In this document: one piece after another, positions 8,878 through 19,908 of the stretch
Layout: every line of letters starts with the position of its first letter
Position numbering within the stretch: the stretch's first letter is position 1
Origin: Spongospora subterranea f. sp. subterranea
Taxonomy: Eukaryota; Endomyxa: Phytomyxea; Phytomyxea; Plasmodiophorida
DNA: 64,000 nt
Direction of reading: 5' to 3'
NCBI GenBank assembly: GCA_049724395.1
Contig: JAUGWO010000209.1
Span: 62,001-126,000 of the forward strand
Translations under genes and position numbers: made by a program
The notes under the pieces: model-generated
What the model was told of the DNA's origin: nothing
What the model saw: the letters and a program-made list of their open reading frames with translations, nothing else
Databases searched by the model: none

Positions 8878-10723
8878 ATGTCGTGCCCTTTCTCTAAGAC
8901 CGGATCTGAACAGAAAAAGTCACGTGCTAAGTCGCCTACGAAGCCGACAGAGGCCAAATCTGGTGGAAGTCCGTTTGTGCACCCAGATGTGACGCAGTCT
9001 AATACGAAGTGCCCATCATTCTCGTCCGGATGCCCTTTTGGAGATGCCAGCAAGCACTCTCCCGTTATGTCAGAAGACGAAATCGCTCAGTTGTCCACAA
9101 AATGCCCTGCGTGGGCCGATGGGCATTGCCCATTTTCGTCTGCATCTGGAGGGAAGCATCCAGCTGTGAATAGTACAGCATTAGCGCCATTATGTCCAGC
9201 AATGCGTGCTTCTTCTGGATGTGCGTTTTCTGGAAATGCTGCACATCCACAGATGCTTCAATTCACACAAGATGTTGTGAGGCGTTGTCCGTCTTTTCAT
9301 GGTGCTGGTGCGTGCCCTTTCAAAGGAGTTAAAACAGAAGCACCTCACCCAGTTGCTAGTTCTTTGGATGATCTAAAAAAACGGTGTCCTGCTTTTGAAC
9401 AAGATTGCCCTTTCAAGCCGGATTCGCAACAGATGATTCACCGTGCGGTTAAATTTTCTTCAGAATTTGTAGCATATCTTCGTGAAGTTTGTCCTGAGTT
9501 TAAGAAAGCACAAGGGTGTCCTTTCAGCCACCTGAAAAACCTGTCCGACTTGGACCTTTCGAAGTGTCCCGCATTTGCGGAGTCCTGCCCTTTTGACCAG
9601 AAACTTACAAAGTATCCTAAATTAGCCGAATTTTGTCAGGGTGACATATCTAAATGTTTAGCTTTCGCTAAAGGTTGCCCGTTCAAACCAAGTGATGACC
9701 GCGGGAGTGCGGAAGCATGTCCAGTTCTGGCAGGATGGCACAAGTCTCTACATCCGCCTGTCCGTTTACTTGATCAGTTCCATGATTGTTTGGCGTTTAA
9801 ACAGCAGGCTGGCTGCCCATTTCGTGGCGCCAGCACCGATACCAAACATCGGTTCATGGGTCTGCTAGATGGCTCCATTGATATTCTCAAGGAAAAGTGT
9901 CCAGCGTGGAGCTCTGGAATTTGTCCATTTTCTAATGGCTCAAAAGCTCATCCGTCAATTTCCTCTGCTCAAGATGTGTCGAAATGCCCTGCGTTTCGCG
10001 ATGGCGGTTGCGTGTTCAATGCATCATCAGCTCCTTCAGATGCGCATCCTAATATTGCATATTTATTTGCAGATAACCCGACCTCTTCTTGTGCCGCATT
10101 CAGCAATGGTTGCCCTTTTGCGTTGTTGGGGTCGAAAACCATTAGCGACATGAGAGATGCAATGACATCGTGTCCTGCATTTTTGAAAGCCCATGGATGC
10201 CCCTTCAAAAATGCTAAAACATCTGGAGAGCTATTCACCAAATTTAGCGAAATACCAGTCAGTCATTATGATATGCTTTCTGGAGAGCAAAACATTATGG
10301 CGAAAATGTTGTCCTTTACAAATCTCGCTCAAGTTGAGTCGCAATCGGATAATGCCGTTCCATCGGGACATCCACCAGTTAGATCATCATCAGTAAGTTT
10401 AACTCGAATTTGTTGTCACTCATCCTGGTATTTATTCAAATTTTCAGAACATTTCTCAATGTCCTATGATGAGCAAAAAACGTAAGAATCCTCCAGCGAG
10501 AACCCCGTGTGCTTCAGATTTTGCACAAATGTTTTATAATCTTCACCATGCTCATAACGAGAAGGTATCAATAAGGCAAACGGTTTCTTTCTAAATGGTA
10601 TTGATGATAATACAGAGTCTGAATGGCGATTGCGCTGAAACAATACAAGGTGAAACCCCAGTGAAAGAAATGCTCTCAAAATGCCCTGTATTTGCTTCAG
10701 GTAAATGCCCATTCGCAGCATAA
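8878..10723 (+). CDS. Cys-Pro (heme-regulatory-motif-like) repeat protein
   Basis: Three exons: 8878-10392, 10448-10564 and 10616-10723, with 55- and 51-bp GT-AG introns; the reconstructed protein has about 579 residues. It is built of roughly 14 modules of the form [KR]CP[AS][FW]-x(3-5)-GCPF, often followed by an HP dipeptide and a short helix. I count 26 Cys-Pro dipeptides (first at residue 3) plus about five degenerate ones (GCAF, KCLAF, DCLAF, GCVF, SCAAF). The protein ends in a fresh pair (KCPVF then KCPF). K/R-C-P-hydrophobic is the consensus of heme regulatory motifs, known from 5-aminolevulinate synthase, heme oxygenase-2 and BACH1. No catalytic domain, signal peptide or membrane segment is visible. 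Heme binding or sensing is inference; thiol metal binding is the alternative. I do not recognise a named family. Confidence 0.8.
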
Positions 10724-11050
10724 TGATTCGATGCTTTCATCGTTCGTGTTTATCACTTTTCTATTATCACGGCTGCAGTGAATAAACGACAGTTTTTTTC
10801 TGGCAAAATCCCGTCGGCGAATGCAGTGTGATGATGCGGCCTCCCGGCGACGACTGCACACGGTACAGATTGGCGGGACATGATGTGGGTGGCTGGCCCC
10901 GATGGTTATGTGTGTGTGTGTGTATACCTTGTACAGGTCGGGGGTGATATCAACCACCGATAATGATAAACTCCGCGCACTTGCTTGTTGGCGGGTAAGA
11001 ACCCGGGTCTAGAGCGTCGGGTTTGGCGCGGTTCGCCCTTCGCCCTCCTG
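10724..11050. promoter_or_regulatory. Upstream region of the CDK gene
   Basis: A 327-bp gap between two plus-strand genes. It holds a short TG microsatellite around 10911-10922 and GC-rich sequence just before the ATG. It must include the 3' end of the Cys-Pro repeat transcript and the CDK promoter, but no defined element can be assigned. Confidence 0.35.
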
Positions 11051-12621
11051 ATGTCGTCGTCCCAATCGCCGCCGGAGGAGCACGCGCGGACGACGTTTCG
11101 TTCGGACGAGATCTATCAGCGCATCGAGATGATAGGCAAAGGCACATACGGGTGTGTGCTTGTAATTTTTCGGCTGTGTTTGTGGCTGGCTTTTCCTCCC
11201 ATTCACTGGCTGAGCGGAGCGGCCCAGGTCTGTTTACAAAGCTCGAGCGCCTGGAGGAAGTCTTGTCGCCCTGAAGAAGGTGCGTATGGATTGTGAAAAT
11301 CAGGGGGTAAGTGCCAGCTTTTCGCCCATTCGCCATTTTGTGTTTCTTATAAAATTTGTCAGTTCCCGATTACTGCAATCCGCGAAATCAAGATTCTACA
11401 GGCTCTTTCGCATGAGAATGTTATTCAACTTGACGATGTAGTCGCAAGTCGCAATTCGTCGATATCCAGGGCTGGATCATCTGTGTTTATGGTATTTCCG
11501 TTTATGGACCACGATTTAACTGGGCTTTTGGAGAATCCACAAGTACAGTTGTCTACGCCCCAGATTAAGTATTATCTGAGAAATATTCTCCTTGGTTTAC
11601 ACCATATACACAAACGAAAGATCCTTCACCGCGACATCAAGGTTCGCTCCGTTAAATTTTCCAGTATCGACCTTACATTCACACTTAGGGTCCCAATGTC
11701 TTAATTTCAAATACTGGAGAGGTGAAACTGGCCGATTTTGGTCTGGCTCGCTTTGTCAACGACGATGCGGAATATACGTCCAATGTCGTCACGTTGTGGT
11801 ATATGGGAACTACTCTTCTTTTCATCAGGAAAATGCCCATCCATTTGTGCCAGGTATAGGCCGCCAGAGCTTCTGTTTGGTGCTAAAAAGTACGACTCTA
11901 CTGTGGATATGTGGTCGATTGGGTAATGTCGGCTACGAACGAGTAACGATCGTTCTTTAAATTTGCATATCAGTTGTGTCTTCGCTGAAATGTTGACATG
12001 CGCTCCTGCATTCCCTGGTGCTACTGAAATCGATCAGATAGAACGCATTTTTAAAGTTTGCGGGTCGCCCACTCCGGAAACATGGCCAGATTTTTCGAGA
12101 TTGCCGGGCGCTCAACGAATTCGGTTAAAACAAACTTACCCGAGGACGTTCAAGCAAAAGTTTGAGAAGTAATCGCTCGTCGACCAGACGGGGATAGTTT
12201 TTTACTTATGAACATCTACAGGTATGGAGAAAAAGCACATGATCTTCTAGAGAAGTTGCTATCTCTAGACCCATCAAGACGTGTGTCTGCCGCCGAAGCC
12301 CTTCAGCATGATTATTTCTGGACCGAACCCTTCCCCATCGATCCGGCGAATCTTCCTGTATACTCCCAATCACACGAATACAAGGCCAGAATGAGGAAGC
12401 AGCAACGCGTAGACTCAGTACAGCAGCAACAGGCATCCAAGCGACCTCGTCCCATGATTCGCGGCCAAAGCGGTTTAGCATCCCAGGCTCATAAATCCCA
12501 GAATGCGCCTGCCCCTAGATACCACCATCATGGGCATGGGCATGGTCATAACCATGGACATCATCACGCCAGGCGGCAAGGGCAATCCGGCCAATCATCA
12601 CAGCATCAGTCTAGTAGGTAG
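11051..12621 (+). CDS. CDK9/CDK12-type cyclin-dependent kinase (PITAIRE) with His-rich tail
   Basis: Seven exons: 11051-11151, 11228-11306, 11363-11641, 11689-11798, 11854-11922, 11974-12168 and 12222-12621, with introns of 47-76 bp. The kinase domain is complete. It has the Gly loop GKGTYGSVYKA (formed across intron 1), VALKK, the cyclin-binding helix FPITAIRE, hinge FMDHDLTGLL, catalytic loop HRDIKGPNVL, DFGLARF, activation segment NDDAEYTSNVVTLWYRPPELL and VDMWSIG. PITAIRE and this activation loop place it with transcriptional CDKs (CDK9, CDK12/13, plant CDKC) that phosphorylate the RNA polymerase II C-terminal domain with a cyclin T/K partner. The tail is Gln/Arg-rich, then has about 18 residues dominated by His and Gly, then Ser/Gln. 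Intron 3 uses an atypical donor, GTTCGC. Confidence 0.92.
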
Positions 12622-12875
12622 GCAGGCTGATACACCATATATATATATACATTGTCGACATTCGACACCACCTTGTCCATATCTTATAAAAATGCAAAGT
12701 CTTTTCGCTGTATCCATCTACAGTACGGTTGAGATTTCATTGTAAGATTTTCGTCCGCTGCGACTGGAAGAAGTGTTCAGAACTGTCGGTCGCAGATTCG
12801 CAGTTGAACCCAGTCCACTTTCCTGTATATCTGCCTTGACTGTTTTCGAAGGGGAAGTATTTGGGGTCTGCCTGG

Positions 12876-13663
12876 ATGTTGCCTCGAGACTTGCTTGTTG
12901 CTTCTTTCGTGGTCGTTGCCCCTTTAGCCTTCGTCATTGAAGCTTATAATATTTGTCATTTCCAGTATTCCAAGTTTGCTGATTCATCCTCGAAATGGTC
13001 GGTCCCCTCAAAGCTCGGGATGTTCTTGTTGTATTTTCCAGCGTCAATATTGCCTCTTGCTTTTCATCCATCGAATGCTAGCGCACACCAATTTTTAATA
13101 ACATCACTGCTTGTTTTGCACTTTGCCAAACGGTGCATGGAGTGCATATTTGTTCACCGATTCTCTGGCAAGACCAACATCTCCAGCGTAATCATGATCA
13201 GCTGCATGTACAGCATAGTTAGCTACATGCAGACGATGGCGTCAACGGAAGCCTACTACGAGCCCACTCATGCTGTGGCCGGTTTGATCGCCTATGTTAT
13301 TGGGCAATGTGGCAATTACTATCATCATGCCCTTCTACGTGATCTGCGCTCAGGGCAGGATAAAACCTATCGAGTTCCAAAAGGCGGCCTGTTCCCTTTC
13401 GTTTGCACGCCACATTATTTATTCGAGATAATTTCCTGGCTGGGAATTGCCCTCGTAAGCACGTTTTGGCTTCAATGGTCTCGATTGTGTCCCGACTGAC
13501 GTTGATGGAAATATAGGTTTTGAACCATTGGTATGGATGGGCAACGCTCTGGTTCTCGACGTGGTATCTAGCGGGCCGGTCAACGGCCACATTAGCCTGG
13601 TATAACAAGAAGGGTCTCCCTATTCCAACCAACTGGAGGAGACTGATTCCATATGTGTTTTGA
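12876..13663 (+). CDS. Steroid 5-alpha-reductase-family membrane enzyme (TECR/DET2-like)
   Basis: NADPH-dependent reductase of the 3-oxo-5-alpha-steroid 4-dehydrogenase C-terminal family, which includes steroid reductases and very-long-chain trans-2-enoyl-CoA reductase. Two exons: 12876-13454 and 13517-13663, joined in phase 0 across a 62-bp intron. The start is the first in-frame ATG (MLPRDLLVASF), which opens directly into a membrane segment. About six hydrophobic segments follow, then the C-terminal signature: YRVPKGGLFPFVCTPHYLFE and, after the intron, NHWYGWATLWFS; the family's charged C-terminal region ends RRLIPYVF. The substrate cannot be told from the sequence. It probably sits in the ER membrane. 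Confidence 0.85.
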
Positions 13664-15740
13664 ATGATAAAAGGTCACTGTTTTATGAAAGGATATCAAA
13701 AATAGAGTAGAAACTGCTGGGTATTATCAACTGACAGGCAATAGGCACACAATCCATTCGACAAAATAAGCATCACCGATTACATATCGTCCCTGGTTCA
13801 CAAATGAGAAATGGTCCATGCAGAATAAATTTATATACTACGAACGAACCATCTCCATAACTTGGAAAGAATTAAATCGATGGCGCCAACAAAAAAAACA
13901 CTATGGAAACAACAAATGCTTCGAAAATAAGGGTTCGACGTTGCATAACGGCGAAACTGTTGATTATCAGCTGCACAATTTTTTTTAGAACCGTGTTTTC
14001 ATTCGAAGTCCCCTAGACTACGTTGTCTCAATTTAAAAAAAAATGAAGAGTTTTGAGGACTGATCGCCCTCAACAGCCTCTTATTGTGGCGTACACGACT
14101 TGTGGAGAACGCACCACGAGGCGACTCACTGAGTTTCGACTCTAGGCGGAACTCAGTTCCTGCTGAACCACCAAACACGATTTGAGCCATACGCGATAGA
14201 TTGTCGATGGCTGTGGTGTCCCTTGCTCGATTGATACAGCAGCCATCGACAGTTTATCGGGGAGTGTACGATGAAACTGGTCTGCCAAGGACAGGAATAT
14301 GTAAGTTGCCAAAAGAAACATTTGATATTGTACTCCATGGAAACAGCCAGGTTGAGCACTTTGCCAAGCCACCAACGAATTCAGTCCCGGACATCGTGAA
14401 ATCAGCAGGCAGACGAACGGATTTGTGATCAATGTTAATCCAAACAATCGATAATTCGACCTCGTGCTTCCTTATCGCCGTCCGATTTGTGCCAACACCG
14501 AAAACGGACCCAAACCACGCTTTAATCGTTCCTTGAACAGATACATCGCATGAAAATGCGAAAGACACTAGGACCGGGTCGCAAACGACTAATTGGAAGC
14601 ACAACCGACGGGAAGGGATATTCCAGCCAATCGTGAAAGACCGGTCTAGGGAGAACGTTATGGTGAATTGATGAACAAATCTGGCAGGGACAAGTTGAAA
14701 TGCTCATCGGATACTAAAAATTCAGATCTCCGTTCAAAGTAAGTAATCCCAGCAGGCCGATGGTCCTGGTTAAATGGTGCCACAGCTGACGTGTTGTCGC
14801 ATTCGATGACAATAGCTTCCACCGTTTCGTTTGGTTGATGTCCTGGTGGAAATAATTTCAGCATTCCGTTTGAAGAAAAACCCAACAGGTTTTTTTCGAA
14901 CTTAAGGCGGCTTCCGTATGAGGGGGAGGTGTTCCTGCTAAATCGGCAACATCCGAAGGATCGCAGCCTTCAGGGGCATTTTCTTGAAGCTGATTTTTTA
15001 TGGCAGCTGTCACCTGATTTGACGGAGCACGAAGTCGCTTGGTGTAGATCGATTTTTTTCTTCGGAACCTTCGGAAGACGGAACTGTGCTTGAACGACAG
15101 CCCGGGGATTCAGCGATTATTTAACAGCAAAGCGGGCATTTACTTCGACAGGTTTTTCTAACACTTATCTAAATGGAATTTGAGCATTTGCTGGAGATTT
15201 TTTATGTTCAGCATTCGGCGCATGCGTTGGTTCGGACGACTTCTGCAAAATCAGATTGCATCAGGAAGAGTTTCAGAAATTTCCTAACGTCAAGTCAGCG
15301 AAGAAAAAATGGAAATGAAACCCAACTCAACGAACTTCTCTCCTTAACCCGGTTCGTTGCTGCTGCACGGAACGAGAAGTGTCCTCGTCCACATGTATTT
15401 CTGCGATACCAGCGGGGGCTGGAAACTGAGGTACAGCGTTTAAAGCGTTTGTTGCCATGGTCGATTTCGATTATTTCTTTAATTTCAAGGCGACTGCCAA
15501 TGTATGCTTGCAAGTGAAACCTTTGATGAAGTCCATACACCCGCAATGGTATACATGCCTACAGCTTCCACTTATTTGGGGAATACGAACATGTTGAAGG
15601 TTGTGAGACTGAGCCTGGCAAAGCGTTTAATATTAGTGGAAGCTGTAGGCATGTATACCATTGCGAAGGTTTCACTTGCAAACATATATTTGCAGTCGCC
15701 TTGAAATTCCAACGCCAGTAATCCCCTTGATTTTCCCACA
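13664..15740. other. Degenerate region without an intact gene
   Basis: Two kilobases of short overlapping frames on both strands, none extended or conserved. A stretch at about 14110-14160 recurs in inverted and altered form at about 16270-16320 (around the core ACTCAGTGAGTCGC), so both sit in one repeat family. Together with the retroelement fragment to the right, this looks like decayed mobile DNA. Confidence 0.5.
15480..15715. repeat. Imperfect inverted repeat (palindrome)
   Basis: The left arm (about 15480-15575) and right arm (about 15620-15712) are near-perfect reverse complements. Shared blocks include AATTTCAAGGCGACTGC, TTGCAAGTGAAACCTT and ATGGTATACATGCCTACAGC. The spacer is about 45 bp and differs between arms. 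A folded transcript or cruciform is possible. No coding capacity is apparent. Confidence 0.8.
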
Positions 15741-15743
15741 GTT

Positions 15744-16170
15744 TCAAAGCGCTGCGGAACTGACCTCCGCCTGACGGCGTCGCATAATCGCATTCCGCCC
15801 GAAGTACAGTAGGGGGTTCGCTTGGTCGCGATCGGCATGAGCTTCAGCAATAACGGTAGACGACTTTGCACGGCTTGAGCCACCGCTCCGACGTGGTTGA
15901 AAGGAAGCCTCCTGTAGTGATGACGATGGGGGTGAACTGGTCGGTGAACGCGTTCTGGTACTTGCGATTCTTGTCGTGCTCCCGAGCCTCAAGCATACGA
16001 CGGATGGCTGCGTTGGTGACGGTCGTCGGCCTCACATCAGGAAGGGGGCGGGTACGTGCAAGCAAAGCTTGGTTGTGGGCAGAGGTAGTCGCGATGAACG
16101 TGAGGTCGACGTTGCCACTAACGTCGTTCGGGGCCGGACTCGAAGATCAGCGCGAGGTAGGGGTTAGCTT
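15744..16170 (-). pseudogene. Remnant of a retroelement reverse-transcriptase C-terminal region
   Basis: Reading the minus strand across two frames gives pieces typical of the tail of non-LTR retroelement polyproteins in protists: a core-strand stretch (VDLTFIATTSAHNQALL), a Lys/Arg-rich helix (EAREHDKNRKYQ), a beta strand (FTPIVITTGG), then ADRDQANPLLYFGRN and a terminal MRRRQAEVSSAAL. Frames are broken and the polymerase domain itself is missing. I infer a truncated copy from the pattern; a profile search would be needed to name the clade. It lies inside the repeat-rich interval. Confidence 0.5.
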
Positions 16171-16220
16171 GGTCGCGATCCGCATGAGATTCTGCAGTAA
16201 TGGTAGACGACTTTGCACGT
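15819..16220. repeat. Diverged direct repeat pair
   Basis: Positions 15819-15872 and 16163-16220 share an approximately 55-bp sequence containing GCTTGGTCGCGAT and GGTAGACGACTTTGCACG, with scattered substitutions. The duplication overlaps the retroelement remnant and indicates tandem or nested copies of the same element. Confidence 0.7.
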
Positions 16221-16362
16221 CGGAGCGGTTGCTCAACCGACTGGACGTAGTGTGGCCGCTCTATCGAAACAATTTCGAACTCAGTGAGTCGCGCGGAGCG
16301 GCCTCGTGGTGCGTTCGGTTGATACTTGATAGTCGTTCGCCTGATGGTGCAGTGTAGGAGGC

Positions 16363-16550
16363 TAAGGCTGCAGTGGCGGCGAGGTATCCTTGTAGACTCG
16401 TACTGTACTCCATTGTCTGGGAGGGTATATTGTACATAGGAGGCCAGGCGGTGGCGGCGAACAATCCTTGTAGACTCGCATCATGGGAGAGATCCATTTG
16501 TGTGGGGTGACGGTGCAGGCGGCGGTTGTGGCAGAGAATCCTTGCAGACC
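16363..16550. repeat. Three decayed ~75-bp tandem units
   Basis: Three related blocks begin near 16363, 16438 and 16512. Each has a GGCGG-rich start followed by AATCCTTGTAGACTCG or a close variant. The units are strongly diverged between the shared cores. Confidence 0.6.
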
Positions 16551-16559
16551 CGGTTTATC

Positions 16560-17015
16560 ATGAGGAAAGACCCTGTTATTGAGTCGACAGACCCAGTTCA
16601 GACAAAGATTACTCCTGTCCCGGAATATGGTCTGGTTCGATTTCAACAACGCTGATTGCTTGGCCGGTGATGATGACATATGATGTTTGGGAAAACGCAC
16701 AGGCACGTTCTCTGTCGATGCGAAAGATTACGAGAAGGTTTCGTTGATTGAACACCTACGTCGTGGAGGTATTGGAACGATTGGTGTCATTGCGACAGGA
16801 GCTGTCGTTGTCGCTGGCATGGTGTCAATGGCGAATGGGGACAGCAAGAAATCCGCTAGAGCGATGGGGTTCAGGGTAGCTGCTCAAGGTCGTTCCCTGA
16901 CAGTTTATCTGTCCTGAGTCGATCGAACTTGGTTCTAAGCCTTATTGCAGGTTTGACGGTGGCAGGATTGTTATCATATGCTGCCTATGCTAGCTATCGA
17001 CACGAGCCCAAATAA
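16560..17015 (+). CDS. HIG1-domain mitochondrial inner membrane protein (RCF1-like)
   Basis: Hypoxia-induced-gene-1 domain protein, a family that helps assemble or stabilise respiratory supercomplexes III/IV. Three exons: 16560-16629, 16703-16888 and 16951-17015, giving about 106 residues; introns are 73 and 62 bp with donors GTCTGG and GTCGTT. The open frame around exon 2 has no ATG near its start, and splicing to the ATG at 16560 solves this (MRKDPVIESTDPVQ...). The domain has two membrane hairpin helices (IGTIGVIATGAVVVAGMVSM and LTVAGLLSYAAYASY) around the family motif MGFRVAAQG. QCR6 in this window serves the same respiratory chain. Confidence 0.8.
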
Positions 17016-17169
17016 TTACTGCCACTCAATATCAAATTCAAATACATTATAGTTTCTGGAAACAATAACGTGAGGAGCCCAGACGAATTTGGTGGATCAG
17101 AATATTTTTTGACTGAACACACCGACCCGGAAACGACGTAGTTTGAGATTGTGTTTTAGTGATTATGGC

Positions 17170-17493
17170 CTAAGCTCGCGTGTAGATACGCTGAGAAGAG
17201 TGCTTGGCGAGCGGGATGATCTGGCCCTCCTGCTCGAGAATGGTGAGGCCACGACGGCACAAGCTGCCGCTGACATGTAGCCGCTCGCTGACCATGCTGA
17301 CAGTGATCGTCTTCATCTTGGGCACTTCCTTCATGAATTTCTCATGGAGAGCGGCGTCGAAGATGACGGCGTTGTCCTTCTTCTCTTTAACCTTGCCCTT
17401 GGACCATTTCTTCTTCTTCTGCTTGGACCGGGAAGAGGACTGGGCCGCTAGAAGCTTGGCGGCCTTGGACTTCTGTTCCGTCTTAGGCGGCAT
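17170..17493 (-). CDS. RPS25: 40S ribosomal protein eS25
   Basis: Small-subunit ribosomal protein eS25, about 107 residues, starting at ATG 17493 (MPPKTEQKSKAAK). It has the usual Lys-rich N-terminal extension (KQKKKKWSKGKVKEKK). The winged-helix fold follows: AVIFDAALHEKFMKEVPKMK, then TVSMVSERLHVSGSLCRRGL, and the terminal RIYTRA. The frame continues upstream to 17841 but that part is not conserved, so the internal ATG is the natural start. Unlike most neighbours, the coding part has no intron. Confidence 0.95.
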   Translation of the reverse strand: MPPKTEQKSKAAKLLAAQSSSRSKQKKKKWSKGKVKEKKDNAVIFDAALHEKFMKEVPKMKTITVSMVSERLHVSGSLCRRGLTILEQEGQIIPLAKHSSQRIYTRA

Positions 17494-17725
17494 GGCTGTG
17501 TGGGCAGCAGAGCGGTTGGAGAAACGATCAAGGACTCCGTGGCGGACATAATCACGGACCCGAACCTTATGAGCTCCTGCCCTAATATCCAAACCAGCCA
17601 GGTTTTCGAACTGAAGAAAAATAAAAAAACGCAATTGACTACTCAAGAAAACATCATCGGAGATTATATCAATCAACAATAATCCACTGCCATATACTGA
17701 TGGTTTTATTCCATAAAAAAATAAA

Positions 17726-19230
17726 TCATTTCTTCGACTTTTTCTTCGTTTTCGATCCGCTTTTCTTTTTTCCTTTGCCTTTCGATGATGTTTTGGCCAG
17801 AACGGCGGCCTCGCCGTACGGATTGAGAAGCAACCCTTCACCGGATTGCTGAAAAAGCGTTTTCCGATCGGCAGTTGTTAGATCCGCCCCTGGTTGAACT
17901 AAGGCCCGTTCCAATACCCCTCGGCCGATGTCGATCCCCGCTTTGACCAACCTGACTCTACACCGCTCCACCTCCATCATATCCTCAAGCTGATTCACAT
18001 GATCTGACGGCAGATCAGTCGACGTGTTCGGCCCAAACCTATCTTCATAGCCCATATCAACTGTCAACGCTGTCTGAGGGTTGAATAATGTTCTGGTCGA
18101 TCCCTGGCGCAAATCCAGCAGTTGCCATGGCGTCATTCGTGTGTTCTGGGATAATAGCGGTTGCGCTGGGAATCTGATTCGAAGGCAATGTGGCAATTGC
18201 ATCTGTCTGATGGGAGACGATATCCGACGGCGTCTGCCCATCGGTTATCGCCATGGGCCCGGCAGGTATGCCATGGCGAACGGGGTCGATAGCCCACGAG
18301 TTGTCGGGTGTCTGGCTCCAAGCCTGGGATCGATAATGGCCTCTATCGTCATCTGCCTGATCGGTTCCTTGATGGCCCATAGAAACTAGCTCGGTTTGGG
18401 TCCTGGCCAGCTGTTCCCGATATCGCGCCCGCCTTTCACCCCATACCTGAACCTGTCCCTTTATCTGCCGAGAGACGTACTCGGTCATTGCCTCGCGTTG
18501 ACGACCTTGTCGCCATATGGTGTCCAGATCCGGGACGGATTCTGTGTTGATTGGGCGATGCGGAGACGGAGACGTGTCAAGGGGTATATTCGGTGGAGAA
18601 TACGACCGGTCGTTGAGTTCCTGGAGAAGATCTTGATAGGAAATACTCCTACGCGCGGCGTGTCGTTTGGCAAGATTCGGGGTCTCTATGGACCTGATAT
18701 TGAACAGACCAGAAACAGCTAGATCATGACGGCTGTAATCTTCGAACCGATCTATAGCCAATCGAGATGCGGAATGACGTCCCGAACACCGCTGCTTGGC
18801 GAACCAATCTCGGCAATCACGAAGCATACGCGATTGAGTCAAAGTGTCATTGACTTGGAGACACTCATTGAGGAGACCATTTAACAACGTGAACAATCGG
18901 ATATCTGTCGATAATGTCGGCGAGTCGATCGTATTTCCTGATCAGACACACACGATATTGGAGCGACCTAATGGAGATACCGATGACTTTAAGCAGTTAC
19001 CGCAGAACCCCATCATCTCTTGAATCAGCCATCGATAATCTTCGTTGCTGGCCAGTAAATCGTCATTTCTTGTGTTGGGTGAATCCAGATCATCCTTGAT
19101 TGATTGAAGCGCTAAACGAGAGGTCGTCAGTTGAACAAGACCCAACTGATTCAGACGACGAATGGTACAAGAGGGGGAAATGTCGAGTTTGGCTTTGGCA
19201 GACTGCGATAATCTGGAGCTGGTCCTGGCG
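17726..19230 (-). CDS. Unrecognised protein with Lys-rich C-terminus
   Basis: A minus-strand gene of at least two exons. The upstream exon (about 19230-19001) ends ..WLIQEMMGFC and joins the next across a 96-bp intron (18905-19000, GTAACT...GACAG) to continue DIRLFTLLNGLLNECLQ. A long frame then runs to 18057 with Asp/Gln/Pro-rich, low-complexity character and Arg-rich helices (RQIKGQVQVWGERRARYREQ). Between about 18241 and 18057 the coding signal moves to another frame by +1, through a missed intron or a frame break. It then continues NQLEDMMEVERCRVRLVKAG and ends in a Lys/Ser/Gly tail (GKGKKKSGSKTKKKSKK). The acceptor near 19231 suggests a further upstream exon. I do not recognise the family. 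Histone or nucleic-acid association of the basic tail is only a possibility. Confidence 0.55.
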
Positions 19231-19908
19231 CTGGAACATTCGCATTATCACCGACCCGGTTCAATGGCAACAACGAAATATTGCTTACACAAGATCATCT
19301 ATCGAGGTATAATGTTGAGAAACAAACAACGTCATGATCGAACGCAAAACATCTACTGAAAGTACCAAATTGATCCGGATATAAGGAATGGGGCTACAAA
19401 TACACGTTTGCTCAAGTAAAATTATAACCTATGCCACATTTTGAGTACCGGCGTCCTTGTTTTGATGCAGTTAAACCACTGGGTTCTCTTTAGTTCAACA
19501 ATCTGAAAGGCGGAGGAAAAAGGGCCAAAAACAAAACAGCATCGAAATCTGACGCAAAACGCTTCTCTCGCATGAGGATGATGCAATATTTCCGTTTTTT
19601 TTCGCGATTCTTTTTGTAAGCGAACCCCTGAACTCGAAAGCGGGTGGCGACAATCGCGTGGGGACCAATGTCTGTGTATGTCGTGAGGCACGCGACATTT
19701 ACTGCGCTAATTTTACAGTCACCTTGCTGTTACAAGTAACGAACAGCCTGTGTTGATTGCGACAGCCCCTTGGCCAGATTCTTGCCCAAATCCATCCAGA
19801 GCGGTTTGCGTTGCCATTTGTCGTTCAGGTTGTTCGTCGCTCTACGCTTTTCATCATCTGATTAATCGGCTTCGCCAGCGACGTCTGAAAAAAGCTTACT
19901 CTTCCGTA
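19231..19908. other. Gene-poor region between divergent genes
   Basis: About 680 bp holding the presumed 5' ends of the unrecognised minus-strand gene and of the DNAJC16-like gene. Open frames at 19422-19698 (minus) look random. Nothing else is recognisable. Confidence 0.35.
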
